DNA from: Polaribacter sp. WD7
GTDB taxonomy: Bacteria > Bacteroidota > Bacteroidia > Flavobacteriales > Flavobacteriaceae
Reading direction: 5' to 3'
Assembly: GCF_003335085.1 (NCBI RefSeq)
Contig: NZ_QPEJ01000015.1
Location: 124,001 to 188,000 of the forward strand
Length of the DNA: 64,000 bases
Part shown: piece after piece, positions 52,512 through 60,293 of the stretch
How positions within the stretch are numbered: the stretch's first letter is position 1
How the letters are laid out: every line of letters begins with the position of its first letter
Translations under genes and position numbers: made by a program
The notes under the pieces: generated by a model
Database searches by the model: none
What the model was told of the DNA's origin: nothing
Seen by the model: only the letters and a program-made list of their open reading frames with translations

Positions 52512-52935
52512 GATAGTGGTTAATTAAATTTTCAACAATTTACAATTTAATATATTATTTAAAGCATACGTTATTTATATTATTTATTTAATGCTCTCAA
52601 TATTAGTATTTTATTTTTTTCTAATTTTAGAAAATAGGAGAGTACACCTTAAATGAAAAGGTGTTTTTCCTGTATAAATAAGAAGTATTTAACGGGTGTT
52701 TTTTTTAATCTAATGTGTGAGATTTGCATTGTATAAACGTACTACTATAATTTAATTTTAAGGGGGAATTGCTAACCAAACACCTTGCAGATTTTCGGTA
52801 AGGTGTTTTTATTTTTAAAAAGAAATCCAAAAAAATAGTTCTGTTGAAAAAGTACTTGCCTAATAAATAATTTTAAAATTAGTTTTTAAAGAAAATATTT
52901 ATCAAAAAACATAAAATGATTTTTACTTTTACACT
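52512..52935 (+). ncRNA. Gene-free region with two matching hairpins, possible small RNAs
   Basis: No protein gene is seen in 424 bases. Two hairpins share the stem ACACCTT/AAGGTGT: 52644-52664 and 52780-52806, each followed by a T run on the plus strand, although no plus-strand gene ends here. For the second, TTTG (52727-52730) and TATAATTT about 19 bases later could be a promoter for a transcript of roughly 50 bases. Confidence refers to the possible RNA, not the hairpins, which are certain. Confidence 0.35.
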
Positions 52936-53337
52936 ATGAAAAAAATAGAGCATATTGGAATAGCGGTAAAAGATTTGGAAACATCAAATCATTTATTCGC
53001 TTCAATTTTTGGAAAAGAACATTACAAGATAGAAGAAGTTATTTCTGAAGGAGTTAAAACTTCCTTCTTTAAATCTGGACCAAATAAAATAGAACTTTTG
53101 CAAGCAACTAAACCAGGAAGTGCCATTGCAAAATTTATCGAAAAAAAAGGCGAGGGTATACATCATATTGCATTTGCTGTAGATGATATAAAAGCAGAAA
53201 TAAAACGATTAAAAAAGGAAGGGTTTACCGTTTTAAATACAATACCTAAAAAGGGAGCAGACAATAAATTAGTCGCTTTTTTACATCCAAAATCTACCAA
53301 CGGTGTTTTAATAGAGTTGTGTCAAGAAGTCAGTTAG
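52936..53337 (+). CDS. mce: Methylmalonyl-CoA epimerase
   Basis: 133 residues with the glyoxalase/vicinal-oxygen-chelate fold. It begins KKIEHIGIAVKDLETSNHLF with the first metal His, has a Glu-containing IELLQATKPGSAIAKFIEKK, the second metal His in GEGIHHIAFAVDDI, and ends GVLIELCQ with the last Glu. It interconverts R- and S-methylmalonyl-CoA in the propionate pathway. The mutase genes are not in the window. No neighbour is related. Confidence 0.94.
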   Translation: MKKIEHIGIAVKDLETSNHLFASIFGKEHYKIEEVISEGVKTSFFKSGPNKIELLQATKPGSAIAKFIEKKGEGIHHIAFAVDDIKAEIKRLKKEGFTVLNTIPKKGADNKLVAFLHPKSTNGVLIELCQEVS

Positions 53338-53412
53338 TTAAAATACTATTAACAGGTAGTGTCAACTAAATCCTAATTATTATCTTGCGTTCATAATAAA
53401 ACAACTAAATTA

Positions 53413-54291
53413 ATGTCTTCAAAATTTGATTCTTATCAGAAAAGACGCTTGCGATCATCTTACTTTTCAGTAGTAGTAAGTATTGCTTTAGTGTTATTTA
53501 TGGTAGGGGTTTTAGGTTTAATTTTATTAAAATCAACTAGGGTTGCCAATACTGTAAAAGAAAAGGTTGCCATGACATTGTTTTTAAAAGACGAAGTTAC
53601 AAACGAAAAAATTTTCAAATTTAAAGAGACCTTAAAAAAAGAATCTTACGCAAAAAAAGTATTGTATATAAGCAAAGAAAATGCAGCAAAACAATACAGT
53701 AAAGAAATTGGCGAAGATTTTTTAAAATTTTTAGGAGAAAATCCACTAAAAAACGGTATCGATATTTATTTAAAAGCAGATTTTGTTACTCCAGAAAAAA
53801 TGCATGAGTTAGAAACTAGGTTTTTAAAAAATGCTTTTGTTGCAGATGTTTCTTACGATAAACCTTTGATTAATCTTTTAACAAAAAATATAAAAAGAAT
53901 AAGTTTTTGGATATTAGTTGTGAGTGGCTTTTTTGCGTTAATAGCTATTGTTCTAATTAACAGTTCTATACGATTGTCTATTTATTCTAAAAGATTTAAT
54001 ATAAAAACAATGCAAATGGTTGGTGCAACCAAAAGTTTTATAAGAAAGCCATTTATTTGGCAAGGTATTAAACTAGGAATAATAGGTGCTTTTGTCGCAC
54101 TTGTAGGCCTGAGTATTGTTGTTTTTTATATAGATAAGTACGTACCTTCTTTAGAGATTTTAAAAGATTACAGCGCTTTAGCCTTTTTAGGGTTAGGTGT
54201 TTTGTTGTCTTCTTTTATAGTTACTTGGGTAAGTACTTTTTTTGCAACACAACGCTTTTTAAATTTACAAACAGATCAACTTTATTATTAA
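53413..54291 (+). CDS. ftsX: Cell division protein FtsX
   Basis: 292 residues with four membrane helices. The first is near residue 20 (VSIALVLFMVGVLGLILLKS), then a periplasmic domain, then three helices from residue 160, with SIRLSIYSKRFNIKTMQMVGATKSFIRKPF between, the usual FtsX coupling helix. FtsX with FtsE controls peptidoglycan amidases at the septum, fitting the EnvC-like gene elsewhere in the window. ftsE is not adjacent. It begins a cluster with DUF3098, uppP and truB. Confidence 0.93.
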   Translation: MSSKFDSYQKRRLRSSYFSVVVSIALVLFMVGVLGLILLKSTRVANTVKEKVAMTLFLKDEVTNEKIFKFKETLKKESYAKKVLYISKENAAKQYSKEIGEDFLKFLGENPLKNGIDIYLKADFVTPEKMHELETRFLKNAFVADVSYDKPLINLLTKNIKRISFWILVVSGFFALIAIVLINSSIRLSIYSKRFNIKTMQMVGATKSFIRKPFIWQGIKLGIIGAFVALVGLSIVVFYIDKYVPSLEILKDYSALAFLGLGVLLSSFIVTWVSTFFATQRFLNLQTDQLYY

Positions 54292-54295
54292 TACA

Positions 54296-54538
54296 ATGAG
54301 TGAAGAAAAAATAGAAAAACCAGAATTTTTATTTGGTAAAAAAAATTACCTTTTTATGATTATTGGTTTAGTTGTTATTACTTTAGGATTTATTTTAATG
54401 TCTGGAGGAGGTAGTGATAATCCTCAAGTCTTTAATGAAGAAATATACAATTGGCAGAGAATCCGTTTAGCACCCACATTAGTAATAGTTGGGTTAGGAA
54501 TAGAAATTTACGCCATTCTTTTAAATCCTAAAAAATAA
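54296..54538 (+). CDS. DUF3098 membrane protein
   Basis: 80 residues with two membrane helices (YLFMIIGLVVITLGFILMSG and APTLVIVGLGIEIYAILLNP). It matches the DUF3098 pattern, found between ftsX and uppP in flavobacteria. It starts four bases after ftsX and ends one base before uppP, so the three are one operon. The function is unknown; a role in envelope synthesis is inferred from position only. Confidence 0.9.
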   Translation: MSEEKIEKPEFLFGKKNYLFMIIGLVVITLGFILMSGGGSDNPQVFNEEIYNWQRIRLAPTLVIVGLGIEIYAILLNPKK

Positions 54539-54539
54539 T

Positions 54540-55334
54540 ATGGATATTATAGAAGCAATTATATTAGGTATAATTCAAGGGCTAACAGAATTTTTACCAG
54601 TTTCTTCAAGTGGTCACTTAGAATTGGCCAAAGTCATTTTAGGAGATACTTCAGTACCAGAAGAAAGCTTAACGTTTACTGTAGTATTGCATTTTGCTAC
54701 GGCCTTAAGTACGCTTGTTATTTTTAGAAAAGAAGTTTTTGAAATAATAAAGGGATTATTGCAATTTAAGTGGAATGAAGAATTTAAGTTTTCTGTAAAA
54801 ATTATTTTATCTATGATTCCTGCAGTTGCAGTAGGTCTTTTGTTTGAAGAAGAGTTAGAGTCTTTTTTTGGAGGAAAAATACTGGTAGTAGGGGCAATGT
54901 TGTTAGTTACTGCGGTACTTTTGTTATTGGCAGATAAAGCAAAAAATACAAATAAAAACGTTTCTTTTAGCAACTCAGTAATCATAGGGATTTCTCAAGC
55001 CATTGCCATGTTGCCAGGAATCTCTCGTTCAGGAGCAACAATTTCAACTTCAGTATTGTTAGGAGTAGATAGAACTAAAGCGGCACGTTTTTCTTTTTTA
55101 ATGGTAGTTCCATTAATTTTTGGAAAAATAGGAAAAGATGTTTTAAGTGGCGATTTAAATTTTCAATCTTCAGAAACTTTACCTATAGCTATTGGCTTTA
55201 TTGCAGCATTTCTATCAGGTTTATTGGCTTGTAAATGGATGATTGCTTTGGTTAAAAAAAGTAAACTTTCCTATTTCTCTCTATATTGCGCCATAGTTGG
55301 TGTTATTGCTATTGGATATGCAATAATGTATTAA
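54540..55334 (+). CDS. uppP: Undecaprenyl-diphosphate phosphatase
   Basis: 264 residues, eight predicted membrane helices. The two BacA signatures are present: GIIQGLTEFLPVSSSGHLEL near the N-terminus (catalytic Glu and Ser) and MLPGISRSGATISTSVLLG in the second half. It recycles the lipid carrier for cell-wall and glycan synthesis by removing one phosphate. It lies between DUF3098 and truB, with truB starting 22 bases downstream. Confidence 0.96.
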   Translation: MDIIEAIILGIIQGLTEFLPVSSSGHLELAKVILGDTSVPEESLTFTVVLHFATALSTLVIFRKEVFEIIKGLLQFKWNEEFKFSVKIILSMIPAVAVGLLFEEELESFFGGKILVVGAMLLVTAVLLLLADKAKNTNKNVSFSNSVIIGISQAIAMLPGISRSGATISTSVLLGVDRTKAARFSFLMVVPLIFGKIGKDVLSGDLNFQSSETLPIAIGFIAAFLSGLLACKWMIALVKKSKLSYFSLYCAIVGVIAIGYAIMY

Positions 55335-55356
55335 TTTCTGTAAAACATTACAGTAC

Positions 55357-56055
55357 ATGACAGGAGAAGACTTTAAATCTGGACAAGTTTTATTAATTGA
55401 CAAACCTCTACATTGGACTTCCTTTCAAGCCGTAAATAAGTTACGTTGGCATATAAAACAACGCTTTAATATAAAAAAAATTAAAGTAGGTCATGCAGGT
55501 ACTTTAGACCCTTTAGCTACAGGTTTATTAATAATTTGCACAGGTAAACAAACCAAAGAAATTAATACCTATCAAGGGCAGATAAAAGAGTATACAGGAA
55601 CTTTTACGCTAGGTGCCACAACACCTAGTTACGACTTAGAAACACAAATCAATGCAACCTTTGCAACAGATCACATTTCAGAAGACCTACTTATCAAAAC
55701 CACCAAGGATTTTTTAGGAGATATTCAGCAAAAACCACCTATATTTTCAGCAATTAAAAAAGATGGAAAACGGTTATACGAGTTAGCTCGAAAAGGTGAA
55801 ACTACAGAAATACAATCAAGAACTGTTAGCATTTTAGAGTTTGAAATAACTCGCGTAAATTTACCCAATGTAGAATTTAGAGTGGTATGTAGCAAAGGCA
55901 CATATATTCGTTCTTTGGCAAACGATTTTGGTGCAGCTATAAACTCTGGAGCTCACCTATCTGCATTGAGAAGAACTAAAATAGGAGATTTTTCAGTCAA
56001 CAATGCGCAAACAATAGAAGATTTTATTACAGAACTATCAGTAGTAGATTCTTAA
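55357..56055 (+). CDS. truB: tRNA pseudouridine(55) synthase TruB
   Basis: 232 residues. The catalytic region is KVGHAGTLDPLATGLLIICTGK, with the Asp near residue 52. DKPLHWTSFQAVNKLRW precedes it, and VVCSKGTYIRSLANDFG in the C-terminal half is also typical. It makes pseudouridine 55 in the T-loop of tRNAs. It is short compared with E. coli TruB, since no PUA domain follows. It ends the ftsX-uppP operon. Confidence 0.95.
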   Translation: MTGEDFKSGQVLLIDKPLHWTSFQAVNKLRWHIKQRFNIKKIKVGHAGTLDPLATGLLIICTGKQTKEINTYQGQIKEYTGTFTLGATTPSYDLETQINATFATDHISEDLLIKTTKDFLGDIQQKPPIFSAIKKDGKRLYELARKGETTEIQSRTVSILEFEITRVNLPNVEFRVVCSKGTYIRSLANDFGAAINSGAHLSALRRTKIGDFSVNNAQTIEDFITELSVVDS

Positions 56056-56141
56056 AAATTTTATTTTACTGCCAAAAAATCAGTTTTTTAGAAATGGTAT
56101 GGTTTTCGTAATTTACAAATTGAATTAAAAAAATCATAACC

Positions 56142-56498
56142 ATGAAAACTTTTTTAAAAATATTATTAACAGCCTTGGCTGTTGTTGTCTTAGCAAATAT
56201 CTTACCAGGTATTTCTGTAGCGGGTTATTTTTCAGCAATTATTGTAGCTGTAGTCATTGCACTATTAAATATGTTTATTCGTCCACTTTTAATATTTTTT
56301 ACATTACCCGCTACTATTGTAACTTTAGGGTTGTTTCTCTTCGTTATCAACGCATGTATTATTTTATTAGCAGATAAATTGATAGATGGTTTTGCAGTAT
56401 CAGGTTTTTGGGCAGCACTGTTTTTCAGTATTTTACTGTCAATTTTTAGGGCTGCATTATTCTCTCTAATCAAGGAAGAAAAAAAATCATTAAAATAA
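56142..56498 (+). CDS. Four-helix holin-like membrane protein (phage holin superfamily IV type)
   Basis: 118 residues with four hydrophobic helices, including ALNMFIRPLLIFFTLPATI, a motif of the mycobacterial-type four-TMS family (PF04020) commonly called holin-like. Despite that name the gene sits among housekeeping genes, and no phage genes are near. The function in bacteria is not established. It lies between truB and tig and has no clear promoter. Confidence 0.85.
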   Translation: MKTFLKILLTALAVVVLANILPGISVAGYFSAIIVAVVIALLNMFIRPLLIFFTLPATIVTLGLFLFVINACIILLADKLIDGFAVSGFWAALFFSILLSIFRAALFSLIKEEKKSLK

Positions 56499-56521
56499 CT
56501 GAAATAGAACTGTTTAAAGAG

Positions 56522-56551
56522 TTGTTAAATCAATTTAATTGATTAATTTTG
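56522..56551 (+). promoter_or_regulatory. Promoter of tig
   Basis: TTG (56522-56524) and TAATTTTG (56544-56551) are separated by 19 bases, an ideal Bacteroidota spacing. The ATG follows 35 bases later. Confidence 0.7.
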
Positions 56552-56585
56552 CACTCGATTTTTTTAAGAACAAGAGAACAAAGAA

Positions 56586-57908
56586 ATGAATATTACAAAA
56601 GAAAACATAGATGCGTTAAACGCAGTTGTAAAAGTTGATATTGTTGCAGATGATTACCAAGAAAAGGTAACAAAAGTATTAACAGATTATCGTAAAAAAG
56701 CAGATATACCTGGTTTTAGAAAAGGGCATGTGCCAATGGGTATGGTAAAAAAACAATACGGAAAATCTGTAATGATAGATGAAGTAAATAAGCTTTTACA
56801 AGACTCTTTAAATAAATTTATCACAGAAGAAAAACTAGATATTTTAGGAAATCCTTTACCTAGAGTTCAAGACGATTTTAACTGGGATGCAGACACATTT
56901 TCTTTTGAGTTCGAATTAGGATTAGCTCCAGAATTTGATGTAGATTTAAAAGGAAAAAATAAAGTAATACAGTACAACATAGTTGCTACAGATGATTTAC
57001 TTGATGAAGAGGTAAAGAATCTACAAACGCGTTACGGTAAGGTATCTTCTTTAGATGAAGCTACAGTAGAGGCTAATGTAACTGGGACTTTTGTAAATGA
57101 AGAGCATGAGATAAACAAAAAAACTACGTTTTTAGTTAAAGACTTAAAAGGAAAGAAAAACGAAAAGAAAGTTGTTGGTGCCAAAGTTGGAGACGTTATT
57201 GAGTTAGATACTAAAAAGTTGTTTGAAGACGATAATAAATTACAATACATTTTAGGTGTATCTCAAGACGTTGCTAAAGATTTAAATACTACTGTTACAT
57301 TAACTATAGAAGAAATTACCAAAACAGAACCTGCAGATTTAGACAAAGAATTGTTTGATAAATTATTTACAGACGGAAGTGTTTCTACGGCTACAGAATT
57401 AAGAGAAAAAATTAAAGAAGACGCAGAAAAGCAATTTCAACAGCAAGCAGACCAACAATTATTAAACGCAGTAACAGAGCACTTAATAGAAAATACAAAG
57501 TTTGATTTACCAGCATCATTTTTACAAAAATGGCTACAAACAGCTGGTGAAAAAGAATTGACTACAGAAGAGGCCTTAGCAGAATATGAAAAGTCAGAAA
57601 AAGGACTGCGTTATCAGTTAATTGAAGGTAAGATTATGAAAGATAATGACATCAAGCTAGAATATCAAGAATTGGTAGATTATGCAAAAGGATTTATCAG
57701 AACGCAAATGGCACAATTTGGTAACATGAATCCAGAGGAAAAAGAATTGGATGACATTGCTGGTAGAATCTTACAAAACCAAGAAGAAGCTCAAAAATTA
57801 CAATCTCAATTAATTAGTCAAAAATTAATGACTTTCTTTAAAGAGAATATGAAATTTAAAACTAAAGAGGTTTCTTACGAAGACTTTATTAAAGAAGTTT
57901 ACAAATAA
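56586..57908 (+). CDS. tig: Trigger factor (ribosome-associated chaperone)
   Basis: 440 residues. The N-terminal ribosome-binding domain has the loop IPGFRKGHVPMGMVKKQYG. The PPIase-like middle (about 150-250) is weakly conserved, and the helical C-terminal cradle has KFDLPASFLQKWLQTAGEKE. It holds nascent chains at the exit tunnel. It precedes clpP and clpX, the classic tig-clpP-clpX order, but a terminator separates it from clpP. Confidence 0.94.
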   Translation: MNITKENIDALNAVVKVDIVADDYQEKVTKVLTDYRKKADIPGFRKGHVPMGMVKKQYGKSVMIDEVNKLLQDSLNKFITEEKLDILGNPLPRVQDDFNWDADTFSFEFELGLAPEFDVDLKGKNKVIQYNIVATDDLLDEEVKNLQTRYGKVSSLDEATVEANVTGTFVNEEHEINKKTTFLVKDLKGKKNEKKVVGAKVGDVIELDTKKLFEDDNKLQYILGVSQDVAKDLNTTVTLTIEEITKTEPADLDKELFDKLFTDGSVSTATELREKIKEDAEKQFQQQADQQLLNAVTEHLIENTKFDLPASFLQKWLQTAGEKELTTEEALAEYEKSEKGLRYQLIEGKIMKDNDIKLEYQELVDYAKGFIRTQMAQFGNMNPEEKELDDIAGRILQNQEEAQKLQSQLISQKLMTFFKENMKFKTKEVSYEDFIKEVYK

Positions 57909-57972
57909 ATAGATATAAATTTTATCATTGTTCTAAAACCAATATTATTATTTTGAACAAAGTTAGAAATCT

Positions 57973-58006
57973 AAAAAAACCTGAATTGATAGATTCAGGT
58001 TTTTTT
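57973..58006 (+). terminator. Terminator after tig
   Basis: Perfect 14-base arms AAAAAAACCTGAAT and ATTCAGGTTTTTTT have a six-base loop. It is 65 bases downstream of the tig stop. Confidence 0.9.
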
Positions 58007-58082
58007 AGCGACTAACACTAACAAAATAGTAACAAAATAGTTCTTATCTTTACATTATTAAACTTAAAACAGAATCACGAAA

Positions 58083-58742
58083 ATGGATTACGGAAAAGAG
58101 TTCGAAAAATACGCAACAAAACATCACGGTATAAACAGTACATATTACAATAAAATAACAAGTAGTTTAACGCCTTACATCATGGAAGAACGTCAGATGA
58201 ACATCACACAAATGGATGTTTTCTCTCGTTTAATGATGGATAGAATTATATTTTTAGGTACAGGTATTAATGATCAAGTAGCCAATATTATTCAAGCACA
58301 ATTGTTATTTTTAGAAAGTGTAGATGCCAACAAAGACATTTCAATTTATATAAATTCCCCAGGAGGAGGAGTGTACGCAGGTTTAGGTATTTATGATACC
58401 ATGCAGTTTATAAAGCCAGACGTAGCTACAATTTGTACAGGAATGGCAGCTTCTATGGGGGCAGTGTTAATGTGTGCAGGAGAAAAAGGAAAACGTTCTG
58501 CATTACCACATTCTAGAATTATGATTCACCAACCTTTAGGTGGGGCTCAAGGTCAAGCTTCAGATATAGAAATTACAGCAAGAGAAATCTTAAAGTTAAA
58601 AGACGAGTTGTATCAAATTATTGCAAATCATTCTGGTCAAACTGTAGAAAAAGTACACAACGATTCAGATAGAGATTATTGGATGAAAGCAGATGAAGCG
58701 AAAGCTTACGGAATGATTGATGAAGTTTTAGCAAGAAAATAA
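58083..58742 (+). CDS. clpP: ATP-dependent Clp protease proteolytic subunit
   Basis: 219 residues. The catalytic Ser is in [21 protein letters not shown] and the His in [15 protein letters not shown], followed by the Asp-bearing [21 protein letters not shown]. It forms the proteolytic barrel that works with ClpX. Tandem AACAAAATAGT repeats and a TATCTTTA box lie upstream (58018-58052). clpX follows 78 bases later, with an inverted repeat between. Confidence 0.97.
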   Translation: MDYGKEFEKYATKHHGINSTYYNKITSSLTPYIMEERQMNITQMDVFSRLMMDRIIFLGTGINDQVANIIQAQLLFLESVDANKDISIYINSPGGGVYAGLGIYDTMQFIKPDVATICTGMAASMGAVLMCAGEKGKRSALPHSRIMIHQPLGGAQGQASDIEITAREILKLKDELYQIIANHSGQTVEKVHNDSDRDYWMKADEAKAYGMIDEVLARK

Positions 58743-58766
58743 AATAGTATTTAGTTTTTGGTTGAT

Positions 58767-58812
58767 GGTTTTTGGTTTTTAACCGACAACTACCAACTAA
58801 TAACCAAAAACC
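58767..58812. repeat. Inverted repeat in the clpP-clpX gap
   Basis: GGTTTTTGGTT (58767-58777) pairs with AACCAAAAACC (58802-58812) around a 24-base centre. The flanks are made of TTGGTT- and CCAACT-type simple repeats. It resembles short palindromic elements that I have seen scattered in flavobacterial genomes, but copy number must be checked. Confidence 0.5.
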
Positions 58813-58819
58813 AAGTCAA

Positions 58820-60058
58820 ATGTCAAAAGAAGAAAACTTAGAATGTTCGTTCTGTGGACGTAAAAAAGCAGAAACAGATTTACTAATTGCAGGTATGGAT
58901 GCGCATATATGCGATAAATGTATAGAACAAGCTCACGGAATTGTAGAAGAAGAAATCTCTGAAGCAAAATCCAACAGTTTATCTAAAGATTTAACGCTAA
59001 AAAAACCATTAGAAATCAAAACGTTTTTAGATCAATACATTATTGGTCAAGATGAAACAAAACGAGCAATGGCTGTAGCAGTTTACAATCACTATAAAAG
59101 ATTGTTGCAAGAAAAAAATGAAGAAGATGAGGTAGAGATTGAAAAATCTAACATCGTTTTAGTAGGTGAAACAGGAACAGGAAAAACATTAGTAGCAAGA
59201 ACAATAGCAAAAATGTTAAACGTTCCTTTTTCAATTGTAGATGCAACAGTACTCACCCAAGCAGGTTATGTAGGTGAAGATGTAGAAAGTATTTTAAGTA
59301 GACTATTACAAGCTGCAGATTACGACGTAGAAAAAGCACAAAGAGGCATCGTTTTTATTGACGAAATAGACAAAATTGCCAGAAAAGGAGACAACCCATC
59401 CATTACTAGAGACGTTTCTGGAGAAGGTGTTCAGCAAGCCTTATTAAAGTTATTAGAAGGTGCCGTTGTAAATGTTGCACCAAAAGGAGGTAGAAAACAT
59501 CCTGAGCAAAAATTTATAGAAGTAGACACCAAAGATATCCTATTTATTGCAGGTGGTGCTTTTTCAGGTATAGACAAAACCATAAGCAAACGTTTAAATA
59601 GACAAGCGGTTGGTTTTGGAGCATCTTTAGAAGAAGATAAAATAGACGAAGAAAACTTATTGCAATACATAACTCCCTTAGATTTAAAATCATTTGGGTT
59701 AATCCCAGAAATCATTGGACGTTTACCTGTACTAAGTTACATGAATCCTTTAGATGCAAAAACGCTAAGAGCCATTTTAACAGAACCTAAAAATTCAATC
59801 ATCAAACAATATGCAAAATTATTTCATATGGATGAAGTTGATTTTACCATAGAGGAAGATGCACTAAATTATATCGTAGAAAAAGCAGTAGAATATAAGT
59901 TGGGCGCAAGAGGGTTACGCTCTCTATGTGAAGCTATTTTTACAGATGCTATGTTTGATTTGCCAAGTTCAGACCAAGAGGAATTTAATGTAACCAAAGA
60001 ATATGCAGAGGCAAAACTAACAAATACAACACTAAAAAAGTTAAGAGCAGCTTCTTAA
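58820..60058 (+). CDS. clpX: ATP-dependent Clp protease ATP-binding subunit ClpX
   Basis: 412 residues from the ATG at 58820; an upstream in-frame ATG lies in the repeat and is unlikely. The N-terminal zinc domain [15 protein letters not shown] with CDKCIEQA has all four cysteines. The AAA+ core has Walker [16 protein letters not shown], Walker [14 protein letters not shown], the arginine and sensor regions, and [19 protein letters not shown] near the end. It unfolds substrates and feeds ClpP. Confidence 0.97.
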   Translation: MSKEENLECSFCGRKKAETDLLIAGMDAHICDKCIEQAHGIVEEEISEAKSNSLSKDLTLKKPLEIKTFLDQYIIGQDETKRAMAVAVYNHYKRLLQEKNEEDEVEIEKSNIVLVGETGTGKTLVARTIAKMLNVPFSIVDATVLTQAGYVGEDVESILSRLLQAADYDVEKAQRGIVFIDEIDKIARKGDNPSITRDVSGEGVQQALLKLLEGAVVNVAPKGGRKHPEQKFIEVDTKDILFIAGGAFSGIDKTISKRLNRQAVGFGASLEEDKIDEENLLQYITPLDLKSFGLIPEIIGRLPVLSYMNPLDAKTLRAILTEPKNSIIKQYAKLFHMDEVDFTIEEDALNYIVEKAVEYKLGARGLRSLCEAIFTDAMFDLPSSDQEEFNVTKEYAEAKLTNTTLKKLRAAS

Positions 60059-60066
60059 AATATTTT

Positions 60067-60154
60067 GGGCGTTCCCCTTCAGGTCAGGCTTTCGCACTCG
60101 CTTTTTTTGTCAAAAAACAAAAAAGAGCTCAAACAGTTGCTCAATCCTTAACGC
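60067..60154 (+). repeat. Dispersed palindromic-type repeat after clpX
   Basis: An unusually GC-rich stretch beginning GGGCGTTCCCCTTCAGGTC and ending CAATCCTTAACGC, with an internal A/T hairpin (CTTTTTTTGTC against GACAAAAAAGAG-type sequence). From memory it matches a repeat with conserved GGGCGTT and AATCCCTAACGC ends common in Bacteroidota intergenic regions. The function is unknown; the match should be checked by search. Confidence 0.55.
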
Positions 60155-60192
60155 ATACAGCATATCCTAAACAATAGTGAGCAAAATAAACT

Positions 60193-60215
60193 ACAGTAAA
60201 TTAAATACTGTTTTT
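60193..60215 (+). terminator. Weak terminator-like hairpin
   Basis: ACAGTA (60193-60198) and TACTGT (60206-60211) form a short stem followed by T5. It may end the clpX transcript. Confidence 0.4.
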
Positions 60216-60223
60216 ATTGGATA

Positions 60224-60258
60224 AAGACCTCACAGGTTTTCAAAACCTGTGAGGTCTT
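60224..60258. repeat. 17-base perfect inverted repeat before dnaG
   Basis: AAGACCTCACAGGTTTT and AAAACCTGTGAGGTCTT flank a single C. It lies 35 bases before the dnaG ATG and has no T tract. The sequence looks like another palindromic repeat widespread in flavobacteria (memory, unchecked). Confidence 0.6.
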
Positions 60259-60293
60259 CTTATATTTGTCTTCACTTTTCCTAACAAATAATA

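Noticed and set aside
52644..52808. CRISPR array from the two matching hairpins
   Set aside because: Only two copies, no regular spacer and no cas genes.
56142..56498. Prophage remnant because of the holin-like gene
   Set aside because: This family is common outside phages and all neighbours are housekeeping genes.
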